A DNA stretch of 64,000 nucleotides, from contig CM055101.1 in assembly GCA_029204225.1 (NCBI GenBank), forward strand, positions 6,966,373 through 7,030,372, given 5' to 3'. Below the pieces are notes generated by a model, which saw nothing but the letters and a program-made list of their open reading frames with translations, was not told where the DNA came from and searched no databases. The translations under genes and the position numbers were made by a program. Position 1 is the stretch's first letter; every line of letters starts with the position of its first letter. This document shows positions 48,061 to 60,157 of the stretch, piece after piece. The DNA comes from Diphasiastrum complanatum. Lineage: Eukaryota > Streptophyta > Lycopodiopsida > Lycopodiales > Lycopodiaceae.

Positions 48061-48091
48061 AAGTCGAAGTTGTTGAGAACGTAGTTCGTTT

Positions 48092-48190
48092 CTACAGACT
48101 GTTGCAACACTTAGTGTATTTCTACCAACTGTTGCGACACTTAGTGTATTTCTACAGACTGTCAAAAAAGTAATATATTTCTACAGACTT
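48092..48190. repeat. Short tandem repeat, about 31 bp, three to four copies
   Basis: TTTCTACAGACTGTTGCAAC followed by ACTTAGTGTA recurs with small changes (TTTCTACCAACTGTTGCGAC and so on). Confidence 0.8.
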
Positions 48191-48530
48191 GTTCTAAATG
48201 CTAATTCATGGAAGTTGTTGAAGATGGCCAAGTCTTCAATGACTTCAAGTTATTGAACTTAACATCTGAACTTAAATTTATGATAGGATTGGTTACCCTT
48301 TGCTGGAGATCAGCCAGAAGCCCATTGTAGACATTCTTCAAATAAATTGGTTGTTTGAGTTTGTGATTCATGTAGGTATCAGATGAGCAGACGTAGAACC
48401 AAAGTTGGTTTCACCTGACTCTAGACCAATGATCAATAAACATGCAGGAAGAATCATGAAATAGAAATTAGTCATTCACCAAGGAGACAATTGTGGCTTT
48501 AATTTCCAACAAATGCAATAAGCACTTATG

Positions 48531-49275
48531 GATTTCCTATCCATTTTATCTCCAGCATAGTCCGAATCTAAAAATCAAAACAAGTTAGATGATGATCCCT
48601 CATACAATATGCCAAAATATCGAGTTTCCATGATATACCTCAAAACTCATTTTCCTAGCTTCCAAAGCTCCTCACTAGGATCGTGCATGAATTGACTCAA
48701 TCTTCCAACACAATATCTTAGATATGGTCTTGTAATAATTAGATAAATGAGTGAACCAACTAGCTTCCTATAGAGAGTAATGTCCTTGAAGGATCTTTCA
48801 TTACCTCTTATAATTAGCTTTACATGATATTTCCATTGGTGTATCACAAGATTTTGCATCTACCATATGAAATCTTTCTAAAATAGAATTAGCATACTTC
48901 TCTTGACAAATGAAAGTAGATTGAGAAGATCTAACAACTTCTATTCCCAAAATGTAATGCAAGTGACCAAGATCATGCACCTCAAATTGCTTCTTAAGAG
49001 CACTCTTGATATCTTCCATATCTTGATTGTCTCCACCACTCAAGATAATATCATCCACATACATTAGCAAGATGGTAACATCATTTTCAGAAAACCTATA
49101 ATAAAGTGAATGATTATACTCACTCATAACAAAGCCTTGAGAGAGTAAAAAAGTGTTAAGCTTGGCATACCAACTCCTTGGTGCTTGCTTAAGACCATAC
49201 AAGCTCTTTTGTAAAAGACACACATGATTGGCTTTGTAGGTGAAATGTAGCTCTCGAGTTGCTCCATTGTTAAAC
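48531..49275 (-). pseudogene. Copia family E fragment: reverse transcriptase to RNase H
   Basis: The minus strand from 49223 reads CLLQKSLYGLKQAPRSWYAK, TILLMYVDDIILSGGDNQDM, FEVHDLGHLHYILGIEVVRS and, in a second frame from 48859, [20 protein letters not shown] and [12 protein letters not shown]. It continues to an RNase H DSDYAGD-like remnant near 48560. It is similar throughout to the same region of the intact copia B, so it is a decayed relative of that family. A frameshift lies near 48830. Truncated on both sides, no LTR. Confidence 0.85.
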
Positions 49276-50469
49276 TATTTTCTAGCACGGGATTGATCTA
49301 ACTAAAAATGTTCAAAGGGAAAAATTAGCGAAATCAAGTATCAGATCTCACTTTACGCGAGTATCGATGATTCTCTATCAGTCAATCCTGAATCTTTATA
49401 GGATACGCCGTATTTATATAGAAGAGAATTCCAAACTCTTCACAAATGTAATGGGGCTAAAATAGAATAGCTACCTTTAGGTAACAATTCAATAATAGTT
49501 TCACTAATCTCACTATCTATAGTAGCCCAACACTCTTCGTCTAGTGTGTACTCAATGTTAATATATAGATGAATGATTGATTCTTGATAATACAATTCTG
49601 ATAGAAAATTGAGTATGCTTCTATGATCATGTTCAGGGATTTGAGGAAAGTCCCAACAATTTAAAGTAACAGACATCTCATGTTTCTCAGTATCTCCATA
49701 TTAGTTCATAGTATATTTACTCAATTTTTGTTCTTTAAAACCACTCAAGTACAAGTATCAGTATAGCATCAACATTGTATGTTCCAACAATGTTCCCTCT
49801 TTTTTATCTTCACAGTAACATCCCAAATTGTGTGTTCCAACAATTTTGGGGATAATATTCAGCTTGTATGCTCCAACAAACTGATATAGGTATAATAAAG
49901 ACTTATTATATATCCGACTATAGGATTTGTTCTTTATTAAATTTCTGATAGCTTAATAACTACCAATCAGTTATTCAAAAACTATTTCTCTCAACAACAA
50001 AAGATTCATCACATGATTCTACTCACTTTTGCTTTTCAAATCATTCAAATCCAACTTGAAATGCAAAAGTTATGGCCGTTATAAGGTTTAGTTCATTTTC
50101 CTTATACAAAATCATATAAAGGCCTCACAAACTTATTAAATCTGAAAACTGCAATTACTTCTTTCAGTGAATATAGTTGTTAGCTTTGCAAACTCTCACT
50201 GCGCAAGAATCATAAATACTGTAGTCATTGTAATAATTAATGAGCTCTTTCAAAATACTTTTTTAGAAGTTAAAAATAGTCCTTCAAACTTGAACTTATT
50301 TGACATTATAGTGAAAAATCATCACGGTCATTAAGAGTTCTTAAATATAATTTTTACCACAGTCTGAGATCATGCCTTACCTCAAGAGAGTTAGGTAATC
50401 AATGCCTTAACTTTCCAGGACCTGTCCAAAGGTTAAGGGTTCCTCTCAGTCAGCAGTCAGGTCCGGCTC
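49276..50469. other. Unassigned AT-rich DNA
   Basis: No domain recognised. A short repeated phrase TGTATGTTCCAACAATGT / GTGTGTTCCAACAATTT / TGTATGCTCCAACAAACT occurs near 49776-49885. The minus-strand open stretch at 49440-49676 gives no recognisable protein. Confidence 0.4.
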
Positions 50470-50625
50470 TTCAAAGATCTATTTTTTAAGTTAAGATATG
50501 CTCTTGGAATTGTAGATAGATGTACACTAGATTTGCCAAGTTAGAAGTGAGGAGGAGTGTTGAAAATTGTCACTTCTCACTTGAATTGGTTTATGTAAAT
50601 ATTGATCAAACATTATGTAGTGTCA
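50470..50625 (+). mobile_element. Copia 3' end: pol tail, polypurine tract and first part of LTR
   Basis: AGTGAGGAGGAG followed by TGTTGAAAATTGTCACTTCTCACTTG at about 50557 is a polypurine tract plus LTR start. The first about 70 bp of this LTR match the reverse complement of the LTR end at 63415-63483, so it is the same copia family as the minus-strand element at 60835-63483. The rest of the LTR is missing. Confidence 0.65.
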
Positions 50626-51430
50626 TGGATCTTTCGTAGTATAGCCCTTCCGCCTGTCAGCAAAGGTTAGATCACTAGATAGGTGCCTAACTATGCATAG
50701 ATGCTACTTTTAGTTAATTTCCTACTTTCTCCCTTAACTCTACTCACCACTATACCACTCCTCTTTAACTCTACTCCTCTACACTAACATTCATCATAGT
50801 TTTGGTTGAAGGGAAGGGATGGAGAAGAAGAGATTGAGATGAGAAGAGAAAGAGAGAGAGGGTGGAGGTTAGCTCAAATGCTCCTTATGCTTGCTAATGG
50901 AAAAACATTCACTATGGCAAACAATAAAACATGGAAATAGAAGCAATAGAAAACACAACCAAGAGCAATAGCAAGTAGTGAATAGCAAATGAAGATGCTT
51001 CTCTTCCAAAAATGGTAGAGTTTCCTCCTTCTTATTAAGCATGGAAATAGTGTAAAAATGGTGCCTTTTTATAAAATGGGGAAGGCCCTTGCCCCTCAAT
51101 CTTATTGGCTAATATTCACAATGATCCTAACCATTCATCTTGGACCCAACTTGATCCAAGGGTCCACAAAAAGTACATTAGAAATCACAAGATTCATGTG
51201 AGTCCCAATTTGGACCCAACTCTAAAAAGTGATCTCTAAGTTTAAAAGTGACATTGGGCTTCTAGTTTTATTTTAATTACAAGGCCCAAGTCAAGTTTAT
51301 TTTATTTACAACTTCAATTGCGTGCTCATTGGGCCGTGGGCTTATACACACAGGATGCCATGCCCTCGCAACACATTTTATTGGAGGATTTTATTTATTT
51401 ACACTTTGTTGGGAATACCCCCAACAGGTT
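50626..51430 (-). other. Non-coding stretch, possible 3' LTR of the gypsy to its right
   Basis: No ORF with recognisable product. Composition returns to AT-rich. On the minus strand TGTTGGGGGTATTCCCAACA at about 51409-51428 could be an LTR start following the accessory ORF, and TGTCATGG near 50622 on the plus strand a possible other end. No second copy in the window confirms this. Confidence 0.3.
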
Positions 51431-54400
51431 CCACTACCTGAAGTAGTGCCGGTCCCTCGGCAATCTACCGATTTAGTAGAGCGTTCTCTTGGACCGCCTT
51501 TGGTGGATGAGATATCCCGTAATGTCTTCCATGAAGTTGAGACGCTCCAATTTCTTCGAGTCCTTTGGCGTGTGGAAGGACTTGTGAACTCCTGTCAACC
51601 ATTCCTAATCCACCCATGATTGGAATCACTTCGTTTAGGGATCGACAAGGAATGCAGCTCGGTAATATACGTGAGTGACTGGCAGCTGGTCTTTGACTTT
51701 GTCGGAAACGAGCACCTTATTTGGATCAAAAAATATGGAGGGAAGGAAATCATCCCATTTTGTGTCAATTCCCATTAAATATTCCAAGTCCAGGCATAAG
51801 TGGCTGCCGCGCGGACTGTGGGATCGGAACAATTGATGTAGTGGTTGGTGAATGCGAAGAGAGCCCTTCTGGCATCTACATCCGTTGTCCACCCATATTC
51901 AGATTTGATGATTGGCCAGTTGAAATTGTTGAGTGTGATCTGGTCTAGAGGAGTGCCACATTCCGCCCATTTGGATCTTCTTGGACATGACAGGAAATGC
52001 GCGTTCACCCGTAACTGTTGTGAACTCATCACGTAAGCCCTGATGGCCACAGGGTCTCTCTCAAATAACTGTTGTCGCCACTCCGATTGTGGTTGGAGGG
52101 CGGGTAAGGCTTGCAGTCCTTTTTGCTTGATGGTCTGAGTTGAGAATGATAACTGCCAACCACCTCTTGATGACTCGTGGGGATATTTGGATAAAAATTC
52201 ATTGATGTTCTCCTCCATGGATTTCGATCTTCGGAAGGCCCGGCTGGCAGATATCATTCGTGACCCTATGGATGATGTTGCTGGGCCCTGGCTGGTGGTT
52301 GCGCCTTGGCTCTGGTTGCGCGTCTCAACGGCCGCATCTGTCTGCCCTTGGTCCTGGCCTCCGGACCCTTGATCTGGTTAAAATCCCCCTGCTGTCTATT
52401 GGCTCTGATCTTGGCTGGTACTAGCCTGTGCAGCGTCAAAATTAGGTGGCGGTGGAATTACCACGGGGGAGGGCTGGGCCTTCGTTTCCATGTATTTCTG
52501 GCATGCCTTGAGGGCTTGCTTGGCCTGGGCGAGCTCTTGCGTTGCGCTTGTCCGATACTTATTGAGCTCCGTCTGGTAGCTGTTCAAGGTTTGGCTATAA
52601 ATCTGCACTTGACGTCGTAGAAGATTTATCTCTGATTGGGAAAGCGACCTTGTGTCCAGTGCAGATTGAGCTAACCAGGCGAGCTTCTCATCTTGTAAGG
52701 CTTTAACCTCCATCCCCAGGCACGTGTTCTCTGCTTCCAAAAGTGTAAGTTGCGTCTGGATGGGGGCAAGCCGTTGGGATGCTTCAGTTTGAAGCTCCCG
52801 CACCTTTGTGGAGGCCTCCGTCAGCGCTTTGGAGAGGCTTTGAATATATTTGTTTAGGCCCTCCTCCTTTTGTTGCAACTTGGTAATCTCCCGGTGCCCT
52901 GCTTGTTCGTGTTGCTGAGCCAGAATCAGCTCTTGCTGCAGCTTGGTGAGGTCTACTCGCAGCTATGTATTACTTGTTGCCAACTGTAGTACCCTGCTTT
53001 CCAGAATAGCTTTGGCTACTATTGCATCCAGGATGTATATTCCTAGGGTTTGGTACGTCGTCGTTAGATCCGTGGGAGCAGCTGGTACACTGGCACTGGC
53101 AGGGGCTTGTGTTGTATCGGCCCCGATGACTTGTGGAATTCCGTCGTCATTGTCTTCGATCAGGTTTTATTTATTCTGATGTCATCTGGGGCGGTAGGGT
53201 TAGCCCGATCTGGTGATGCTACAAAAATTGTTTGTACAAATGTGTCATCAGAAAGTGGTTGGCTGCCCTTGGCAACCTTTGGCGAAGCGGGTGGGGTGTG
53301 AGAAACAACTGTGGAAATAGGGACGAGGATGGTTTGTCCGAACGAGAGGATGGGAGGAACAGTGGGGAACTGAAGGGTGGTGTGGAGTATGGAAGAAGGT
53401 GAGGATGGAGCAGAAAGTGTCTGGCGTGGGGGTGAAAAATTGATAACTTGCATCCATGCCAGAGTGTAGGGGGACAGTTGCGATTCAGAAGGGTTGAATG
53501 TGAGAGGAGCAATGGTGGTGGCAGGAGTAATGGAGGATGCGATGGTGATGGATGGAGCAGCAGACACTGGAAAAGAAGTAGGAGTGGTATCAACAGAAGA
53601 AACGGGGATGGAGACAGAAACAAATGTGGATGGAATAGGAAGAGAGGTAGCGACAACAGTATTTGGAGTGGGGGGTTGCACGGAAGAAGAAGTGGCGATG
53701 GTTGATGGAGTAGTTAGTGCGGCAGTGGAGACACGTCGTTGGGTAACAGGTGGAGATGTAGATGTAGAGGCAGTGCCATGCATTCGTTTGGTGGCCGTTG
53801 TGTTAATAACTGCAGGTTAGGATGAGGTAGATGCTTGAGATGGTGGGTAAAGGTTAGTATGTGGCACAAGGGTAGACATGAGGGATGAGCGTTGAAAACC
53901 GCGCACTTTCGCCTCAAGAAGTGCACAGGCAAAGTTACACAACATGGGGCCTGTTGCGATTCGCTCACGGTTGTTGGGTTTGATGGAGTTTGTTAGTTCT
54001 CGAATAAGGAATCTATGCCAGTCATATGGCACAACAGAGGGGTTAGGGAATTTCAGAAAGGATTTCACTATCTGACTCAGCAGCGTAGACTGGATTCTGT
54101 CCTTGCGAAATGTTGAAATAACCAGAAAGTTATTCAATAGATGCACAGCTGTCTGAATGACGGGTTCCGTGATAGCTTCTATTAGGTAACCATTGTTAGT
54201 CTAGATGAGGATTTCTGGTGTGGTTTGGGTGACGAATGGTTTGATCAGAGCTTTGGCGTGGCGATGGGAGATGGGTTGACGATCACCAGACATAATGCCA
54301 ATGGTGATCATCGAGTCGACGTTAATCCTGACCTTGTACGTGGTACCTTGGTATAGAAAGTGGAAACGAGCCTTGTCCTCGTCCCAGGTGGCGTAAGCGT

Positions 54401-54596
54401 GAAGGGCGAGGCCCATGTTAATCTTAGAATGGAAGAGCACCGAGTAAAATCCCATTGCTTCAAGGAGGGGCCCAGCTGTCTGCAGCCATGGTTGGATCAA
54501 AGTGTCAGAGGGTAGAGGCCAAATCTGCGTGGCCTCGGGGATGTCACGCTGGATCACCTATTTGGCGCCAGAGTCTTCAGAGGATGAGGAGGCCAT
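51431..54596 (-). pseudogene. Accessory ORF downstream of gypsy pol, unrecognised, disrupted
   Basis: Same strand as the gypsy pol to its right. From an ATG at 54596 (MASSSSEDSGAK) one frame runs to about 53160 with only three stops (near 54558, 54200, 53815): a globular part (GLALHAYATWDEDKARFHFL; KSFLKFPNPSVVPYDWHRFL), then a Ser/Thr/Pro/Val-rich linker at 53780-53160. A frameshift near 53160 leads to a coiled coil at 52878-52440 (LQTEASQRL..LTLLEAENTCLGMEVKALQ). After a Gln/Ser-rich spacer comes a C-terminal region at 52257-51635 with WAECGTPLDQITLNNFNWPI and, after another frame change near 51780, WDDFLPSIFFDPNKVLVSDK. Intact length would be about 900-1000 aa. The block is visibly GC-richer than its surroundings. 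I recognise no family. Athila env-like ORFs and Tat accessory ORFs occupy this position. Confidence 0.6.
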
Positions 54597-55686
54597 GTTA
54601 GCAATGATGATTAGTGGTCGAAAAAGTTGGAAAAGAAAAAAAACGGTGAAAAATGAAAGGAAACAGTAGAAAACTGAGAATAATGAGTGCTGGATGACAA
54701 TGATTGTAGTTCAGAGCATAGATCGATGTTTGATATGAGCAGATGACAGCTGGTAGGAAGTTTGGTTGAAAATAAAAAACTTGGTATTTTCAGTGGAAAT
54801 TTTGACAGAGCTTCGCTAGCAAAGGTGACAAATGACTCAAATTCAGCCCTTATATAGCGGAATTTAGAGTGCGTATTAGGTGAAATTCACTTTTCCTTGT
54901 TCAGTTCCACCCAAATTTTGGCAGACACCTTCTTCACAAAATTCTAAGACCTCAGGGAAGTCTGCGAGAGTTCAGAAGGTAATTTGACTACTATGCGAAG
55001 GTTCTGCAAGGGTTCAGGCTGTCTGCAAGGGTTCAACTCTCGCAGGAAGTGATCTCTCACACAACTTGTTTTTGTGATTGGATTTTCAAGATCAAACCAT
55101 GTAGGCAGGCTAATTTCATTGCTTTGATTCCATTTAGGCACCTTGCGAGAGTTGGTAAGTTGATCTTGATGCTCTGCGAGGGTTCTGAAAATTTTACTTT
55201 TGAGAACTCTCGCATACACTAAAAAATGATGATTCCTCCATCAAGAACTCTTGTAGAGATTTTCATGGATGCATCTCGGTCAGATCTGGTGACTGTCCAA
55301 TTTTCAAGAGCTATCTCCCAGGGGATCTCAAAAAATCATGAGAAAACTGCTCCTTCAGAGTGTTTTTTGACAAGATCTCGAGATTTTCTGATTTTTAACT
55401 TTTGTAAACTGGTAATCAGCTTCATCCAGGCTTGATCTAACTGTTGGTAGTGCTATGAAAGTTCTGATGGATTCTTGGTAGTAGATCTCTCAGTCAATCT
55501 GATGATCTGCTTCCTTTTTGACCCTATCAGGATCTGGATCCTCCTTGTATTCTGATGGATTTCTCCGATCCTGCCAGAGCTGGCTGAATCTTGATGGATT
55601 TAGCTTGATTTGGCTTGATCTCCTTAGATCTAGATGGCTGAGCATATTAGCTTTTTGTAACGTGCCACCCCCAATCTGGATCTATG
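54597..55686 (-). other. Non-coding spacer between gypsy pol and accessory ORF
   Basis: About 1.1 kb without ORF. Contains recurrent CTCTCGCAG / GCGAAGG / CTGCGAGAG motifs at about 54960-55220, resembling those in the gypsy leaders near 27 and 31 kb, and GATCTxGATGG-type repeats near 55420-55640. Possibly the promoter or splice region for the accessory ORF. Confidence 0.4.
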
Positions 55687-58600
55687 TTACTGTGGTGGCC
55701 AGTACTTATGCAACCGGCTACCATTGATGGGTGTGTCAAAGGGCATCCCATCAAGTTGTTCTAAGTTCACGGCCCCATGATTAAGAATTTCCTTGATCCT
55801 ATAAGGACCTTCGCCCGTGAATTTTAATTCCCCTTGATCGCTTTGGTTTTATACATCAGGACCAGATCTCCTGAACGAAGATCCTTCTTTTGTAATCTGC
55901 GATCATGCCAAGCCTTGTGTCTTTTCTTTTCAGCTGTGAGTGCATGCACAGCTAGTAAGCGTGTTTCATAGAGTTTATGCAGAGCTTCGTGGCGTAGTTG
56001 TAGAGATTTGGACTCATTAAGATGTTGCGCGGTGGAAATTCTTAATGAAGGAACTAAAAATGCTACTGGCATTACAGCATCCTAACCATATACCAATTGG
56101 AAGGGTGTTTGATCAGTGCTCCCTTTATATGCTGTCCTGAATGCCCACAGTGCAGCATGCAACTTGTGTTCCCAATCTGATCTGCTAACTTCAACTGTTT
56201 TCCTGAGCACGCTACACAGGATCTTATTGAATGATTATTCTTGCCCATTATCACGAGGATAATAAGGCATACTGGTCTTATGGATCACAAAGAATTTCTC
56301 CAACAGGACATTGATGGTCTCATTGATGAAATGGCTTCCGCAATCACTGACTAGTCCCACCGGGCACCCGAAGCGCACAATGATATTTTCATAAAGGAAT
56401 TTAGCAGTGGTCCTAGCGTTAGCTACTCGTACTGCCTTGGCTTCGACCCATTTGGTGAGGTAGTCTATGGCTACGATTATGTATCGAGCTTGGGAACTCC
56501 TTGTTGCAGGGTGAATTGGACCAATATAATCCAATCCTCATTTTTCGAACGGTGCTTGGGCTAAGACTGGGTGCAGTAGATCATAGTTCAATCTCGTTGG
56601 TCTCCTTGCCCTTTGGCACACATCGCACTTTTTCAAGTATTCCTCTGTGTCTTTATGAATCGTTGGCCACCAACATCCTGATTGAAGGATCTTGTGAACT
56701 GTAATGTCAGATGCAAAATGACCTCCACCCATGCCTTCATGTGAAAGCGAAATGATCTGGGTGGTCTCATGAGGAAGAATACACCGCCGAAGAATTCCGT
56801 TTGGACCTCTTCGGTACAACTGGCCGGCAATCAGCTGATAAGGTCTAGCTTTCAAGATCAATTTTCGCTGTTCCGCCTTTGGTAGTGATTTGTCTGGTTG
56901 GCCCCACATTAGATATTCAACAATGTCGGCAGCCCATTCTGGTACTATATCCACGTAAAATAAGGCAGCATCTGCCAGCTCATCGTCGGGTTGGGTTTCA
57001 ATCTCCTTTCCCTTGATTCGCGACACATGATCTGCCATGTAGTGTTGTTTTCCCTTGCGAACTACTATCCGAAAATCAAATTCCAACAACAACAGGAGCC
57101 AACTGGTGATTCTCCCGATGTTGCAAGTTTTATTAACGAGATATAGCAAGGGTTGATGGTCCTTCTAAAAAGCAAAATGTGTGGCCATCAAATAGTGTTG
57201 AAACTTCTTAACCGCATAGATCATTGCTAGTGCTTCTCATTCTGTGGTTGAATAATTCATTTCGGCATCACTGAGTTGTCGGCTTGCAAATCAGATTGGA
57301 AAATCCTTTTTGTGTTCACTTGGCTGGATTAATACTGCTCCAACTGCATACTTCGATGCGTCCATATGCACGTGGAACTCAATGAACCAATTGGGTGGTC
57401 ATAGGATTGGTGCTGAGACCAATGCATCCTTAATCTTCTAGAAAGTCTTTATAGCTTCCTGATTCCAATGTGGATCCATTGTGAGCTTGTAAATTGGTCT
57501 AGCTAACCCCGCAAAATCAAGAATGAAGATCCTATAATAGTTAGCATGACCCATGAAAATGTAGACCTTGCGGATCGTCCCCGGTGGTGGTAGATCAACA
57601 ATGATCCTGATCTTTGATAGATCTGTGGCGATCCCATGTCTTGACACTATATGGCCGAGTATCAAGCCATGTGTCATCCAGAATTGACATTTTTCTAGAT
57701 TCAGGGAGATCTGGTATTTGTGGCATTTTTGTAGCACCTTCTCCAAATTGGATAAGTGTTCTAAATCTGGTCCATGCACGCACAAATCGTCCAAGAAAAT
57801 TTCCAGAAATTTTTGCAAATAATCTTTGAATGCCACCTGCATGACTCGCTGGAAAGTGCTTGGGGCCTTGCAAAGTCCGAATGGCATCACTTTATAGGCA
57901 TAAGTTCCCCATTCTGTGGCGAATGCTGTCTTGTGCTGGTCCTGGGGGCTATTTTCACCTAGTTGTAGCCACTGAAGCCGTCCAAAAAACTGTAGGCTTC
58001 GTCGCCAGCTACTCTATTGAGGACACTTTTCGTAAATGGTAAAGAAAAATGGTCCTTCTTGGTGACTGCATTAAGCACCTTCAGATTCACACAGATACGC
58101 ATTTTGCCATTCTTCTTGGATACTATAACTATCGGCGATACCCATTCCGTGTGCTCAATTTCGTAAATGAAATTTGCATCCATAAGTTTTTGCAACTCTT
58201 GCTTGATTAGTTTTGTATAATGCGGGTTGCAGCGGTAGTAACGGCTTACCTTGAGGATTGCTTCGTCCACCAAAGGTATGGTGTGTTGGACTACTGTTGG
58301 CGGAATGCCCTTTAGATCACTATAGCTCCAGTCAAAACAGTCTTTATATTCCACCAACAAGGATCATAGTCTCTTGAACTACGTGGGTGTTAACTACTCT
58401 CCCACATGCACTATCCTTTCTTCTTCTCCTGGTTCCACAAGATTCATCGGCTGTGTTCGCGCAGGTCCCTCGAAGACTTGTTCAGCTGGTGCCTGACTTT
58501 GATCAGGTTCTTGTTGGCTTGCGGCATCATGATTACCACCTCGTCCAATGTATAATTCTTGAAAGTATCAAGCATCTCATGAACTGGAGCTCGTCGAGAT

Positions 58601-59980
58601 TCCTCTTTCAACAAATTGATCTTGGCCCGACTAGTCATTTTTTTATTTTCTGTCACCTGTGTAGAAGATGACGCTGTATCTGAGTCCAACTTGATTGACT
58701 TCAAGGAATCCAACACCTTCTTCTTGCTCTTTTTTGTCATTTTGATGGGTTCATCCTTGTTGTCTTTCTTTGGGACTGTTGTGACATTCGCCTCATGGTT
58801 TCGAATATCAACGTCTATTGTAGCTATTGCCTCTTCGGGTAGGTCACTCCATCGGATCACCTGATTGTAGCGTTGCTTCAACTAATTTTTCTTATTCGCA
58901 GGTGCCTTGGGTGGTTCAATCCTTGAGACTTTTGCCATAGCAGACCTTTGTGGTGGTTGAGCTAGTACCTTCTTGGTTCCGTAATGATCTGGGTCCATGT
59001 GGTGTAGGACTTGTTCATCAGTCAGTTCAATCTCCTTATTATAAGTTAGAGCATGTTGCCAAGGGACTAGATTATCGTCCACTGGGTTCTCAATCAGCTC
59101 TGCTGATAGCCATGCTACGTTTATCATATTCACCCCAAATGTGATTGGTGTGTGCAGTGTAACATTTGGGTGAAGATGTACTCGGCTCTGAATCTTATCT
59201 ATATTGACATGTTTGGCAGTCAATAGTTGTTAATGCATCCGTCCATCTCATGACATCCGTCTCTGAATGATAGTGACCTCCCTTGGCTGGCCTTGGGCGG
59301 TCAATCGTATGATCTGTCGTGGATGATCCGTCATCAGCTTTGGATGCAATAGGTTTCATCGCCCATGTGGTTGGCTCTACCTTTACAGCCTATTTTTAGT
59401 TCTCGAAGGTGAGTTTCCTTGTACCCCAGTTGTGTACTACTTGCGCAGCCCTCAACCATGGTCTTTCTAGTAAAATACGATATGCAGATGGAGATTCAGG
59501 TATATCCATAACCACAAAAGTAATCACATACTGCATGTCTGCTATCTTTACGAGAATATCAGCAACTACACCTTTTGGTTTCACACAAGATTGATCTGCT
59601 AGTTTGATGGCAAATCTGGCTGGCTTCAATCCTTGCAATCCCCATTTTTTATACAAAGTAGTGGAGATCAGATTGACACCTGATTCTCCATCTACCACTG
59701 CCGCCTCGTCGTCGTATCTCTTTTGTTTGATTGGCAGAGTGATGTTGTGTTCCTCACTTTCCCATGCTGTTCCGATGTGGAGGACGTTACTTATTTCATC
59801 ATAGCCCGCACAATATATGGGCTCAGGCGCTACTGGCTCCTCATCCGCTTTGGCCCATTCAGCTAAAAGGCTTTTCGCTTGTGGTGCAATCCGTAGTAGT
59901 TCTCCGAGGGGATGATCACAGAGCATTCAGCCCCTCAAATTTCCATTGTGGAAGCAACCCAATGTGCTCATTGCTTAATG
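55687..59980 (-). pseudogene. Gypsy pol (protease, linker, RT, RNase H, integrase), disrupted
   Basis: Minus-strand order is as follows. The aspartic protease lies at 59926-59396 (VDGESGVNLISTTLYKKWG; YRILLERPWLRAAQ). The linker at 59223-58444 matches the plus-strand gypsy near 37 kb. RT at 58360-57438 has KKNGKMRICVNLKVLN, AYSFLDGFSGYN, MPFGLCKAPSTFQRVM and catalytic FLDD. RNase H at 57430-56950 has MDASKYAVGAVL and EALAMIYAVKKFQHYL. Integrase has a zinc-finger end CDVCQRARRPTRLNYD and the core DYIGPIHPATRSSQARYI and VSDCGSHFINETI. The C-terminal region (RHKAWHDRRLQKKDLRSGD; GEGPYRIKEILNHGAVNLEQ) ends NGSRLHKYWPPQ with TAA at 55687. At least ten stops or frame changes occur. It belongs to the same gypsy superfamily branch as the plus-strand element at 31-46 kb. 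Gag is not attached. Confidence 0.9.
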
Positions 59981-60157
59981 TTTGAAGTGAATACATAATA
60001 AATTTTTGTGAGAAAACTACAGTACAGATTGTAATGAAGTTCTATGTCAAACTAAATTACATTTGAAAGAAAACAATGAAGATGAGGATAACCTTTGTGA
60101 GGATGATTCCATAGACTTATGAGAGAGAGTTCTTGAAAAAACCATTGCTAAAGTAAT

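Larger units (their letters stand above)
47561..48530. other. Non-coding stretch holding two tandem repeat arrays
   Basis: No gene. The first array is a 120-140-bp repeat (47675-48060), the second a roughly 31-bp repeat (48092-48190). Sequence to 48530 is unassigned and leads into a copia fragment. Confidence 0.6.

Noticed and set aside
49440-49676. 78-codon minus-strand ORF
   Set aside because: No recognisable family and no neighbouring coding context on that strand.
53494-53820. Plus-strand Val/Glu/Gly-rich ORF opposite the accessory ORF
   Set aside because: It is the complement of the Ser/Thr/Pro-rich linker. The minus-strand frame continues into other coding-like sequence, while this one does not.
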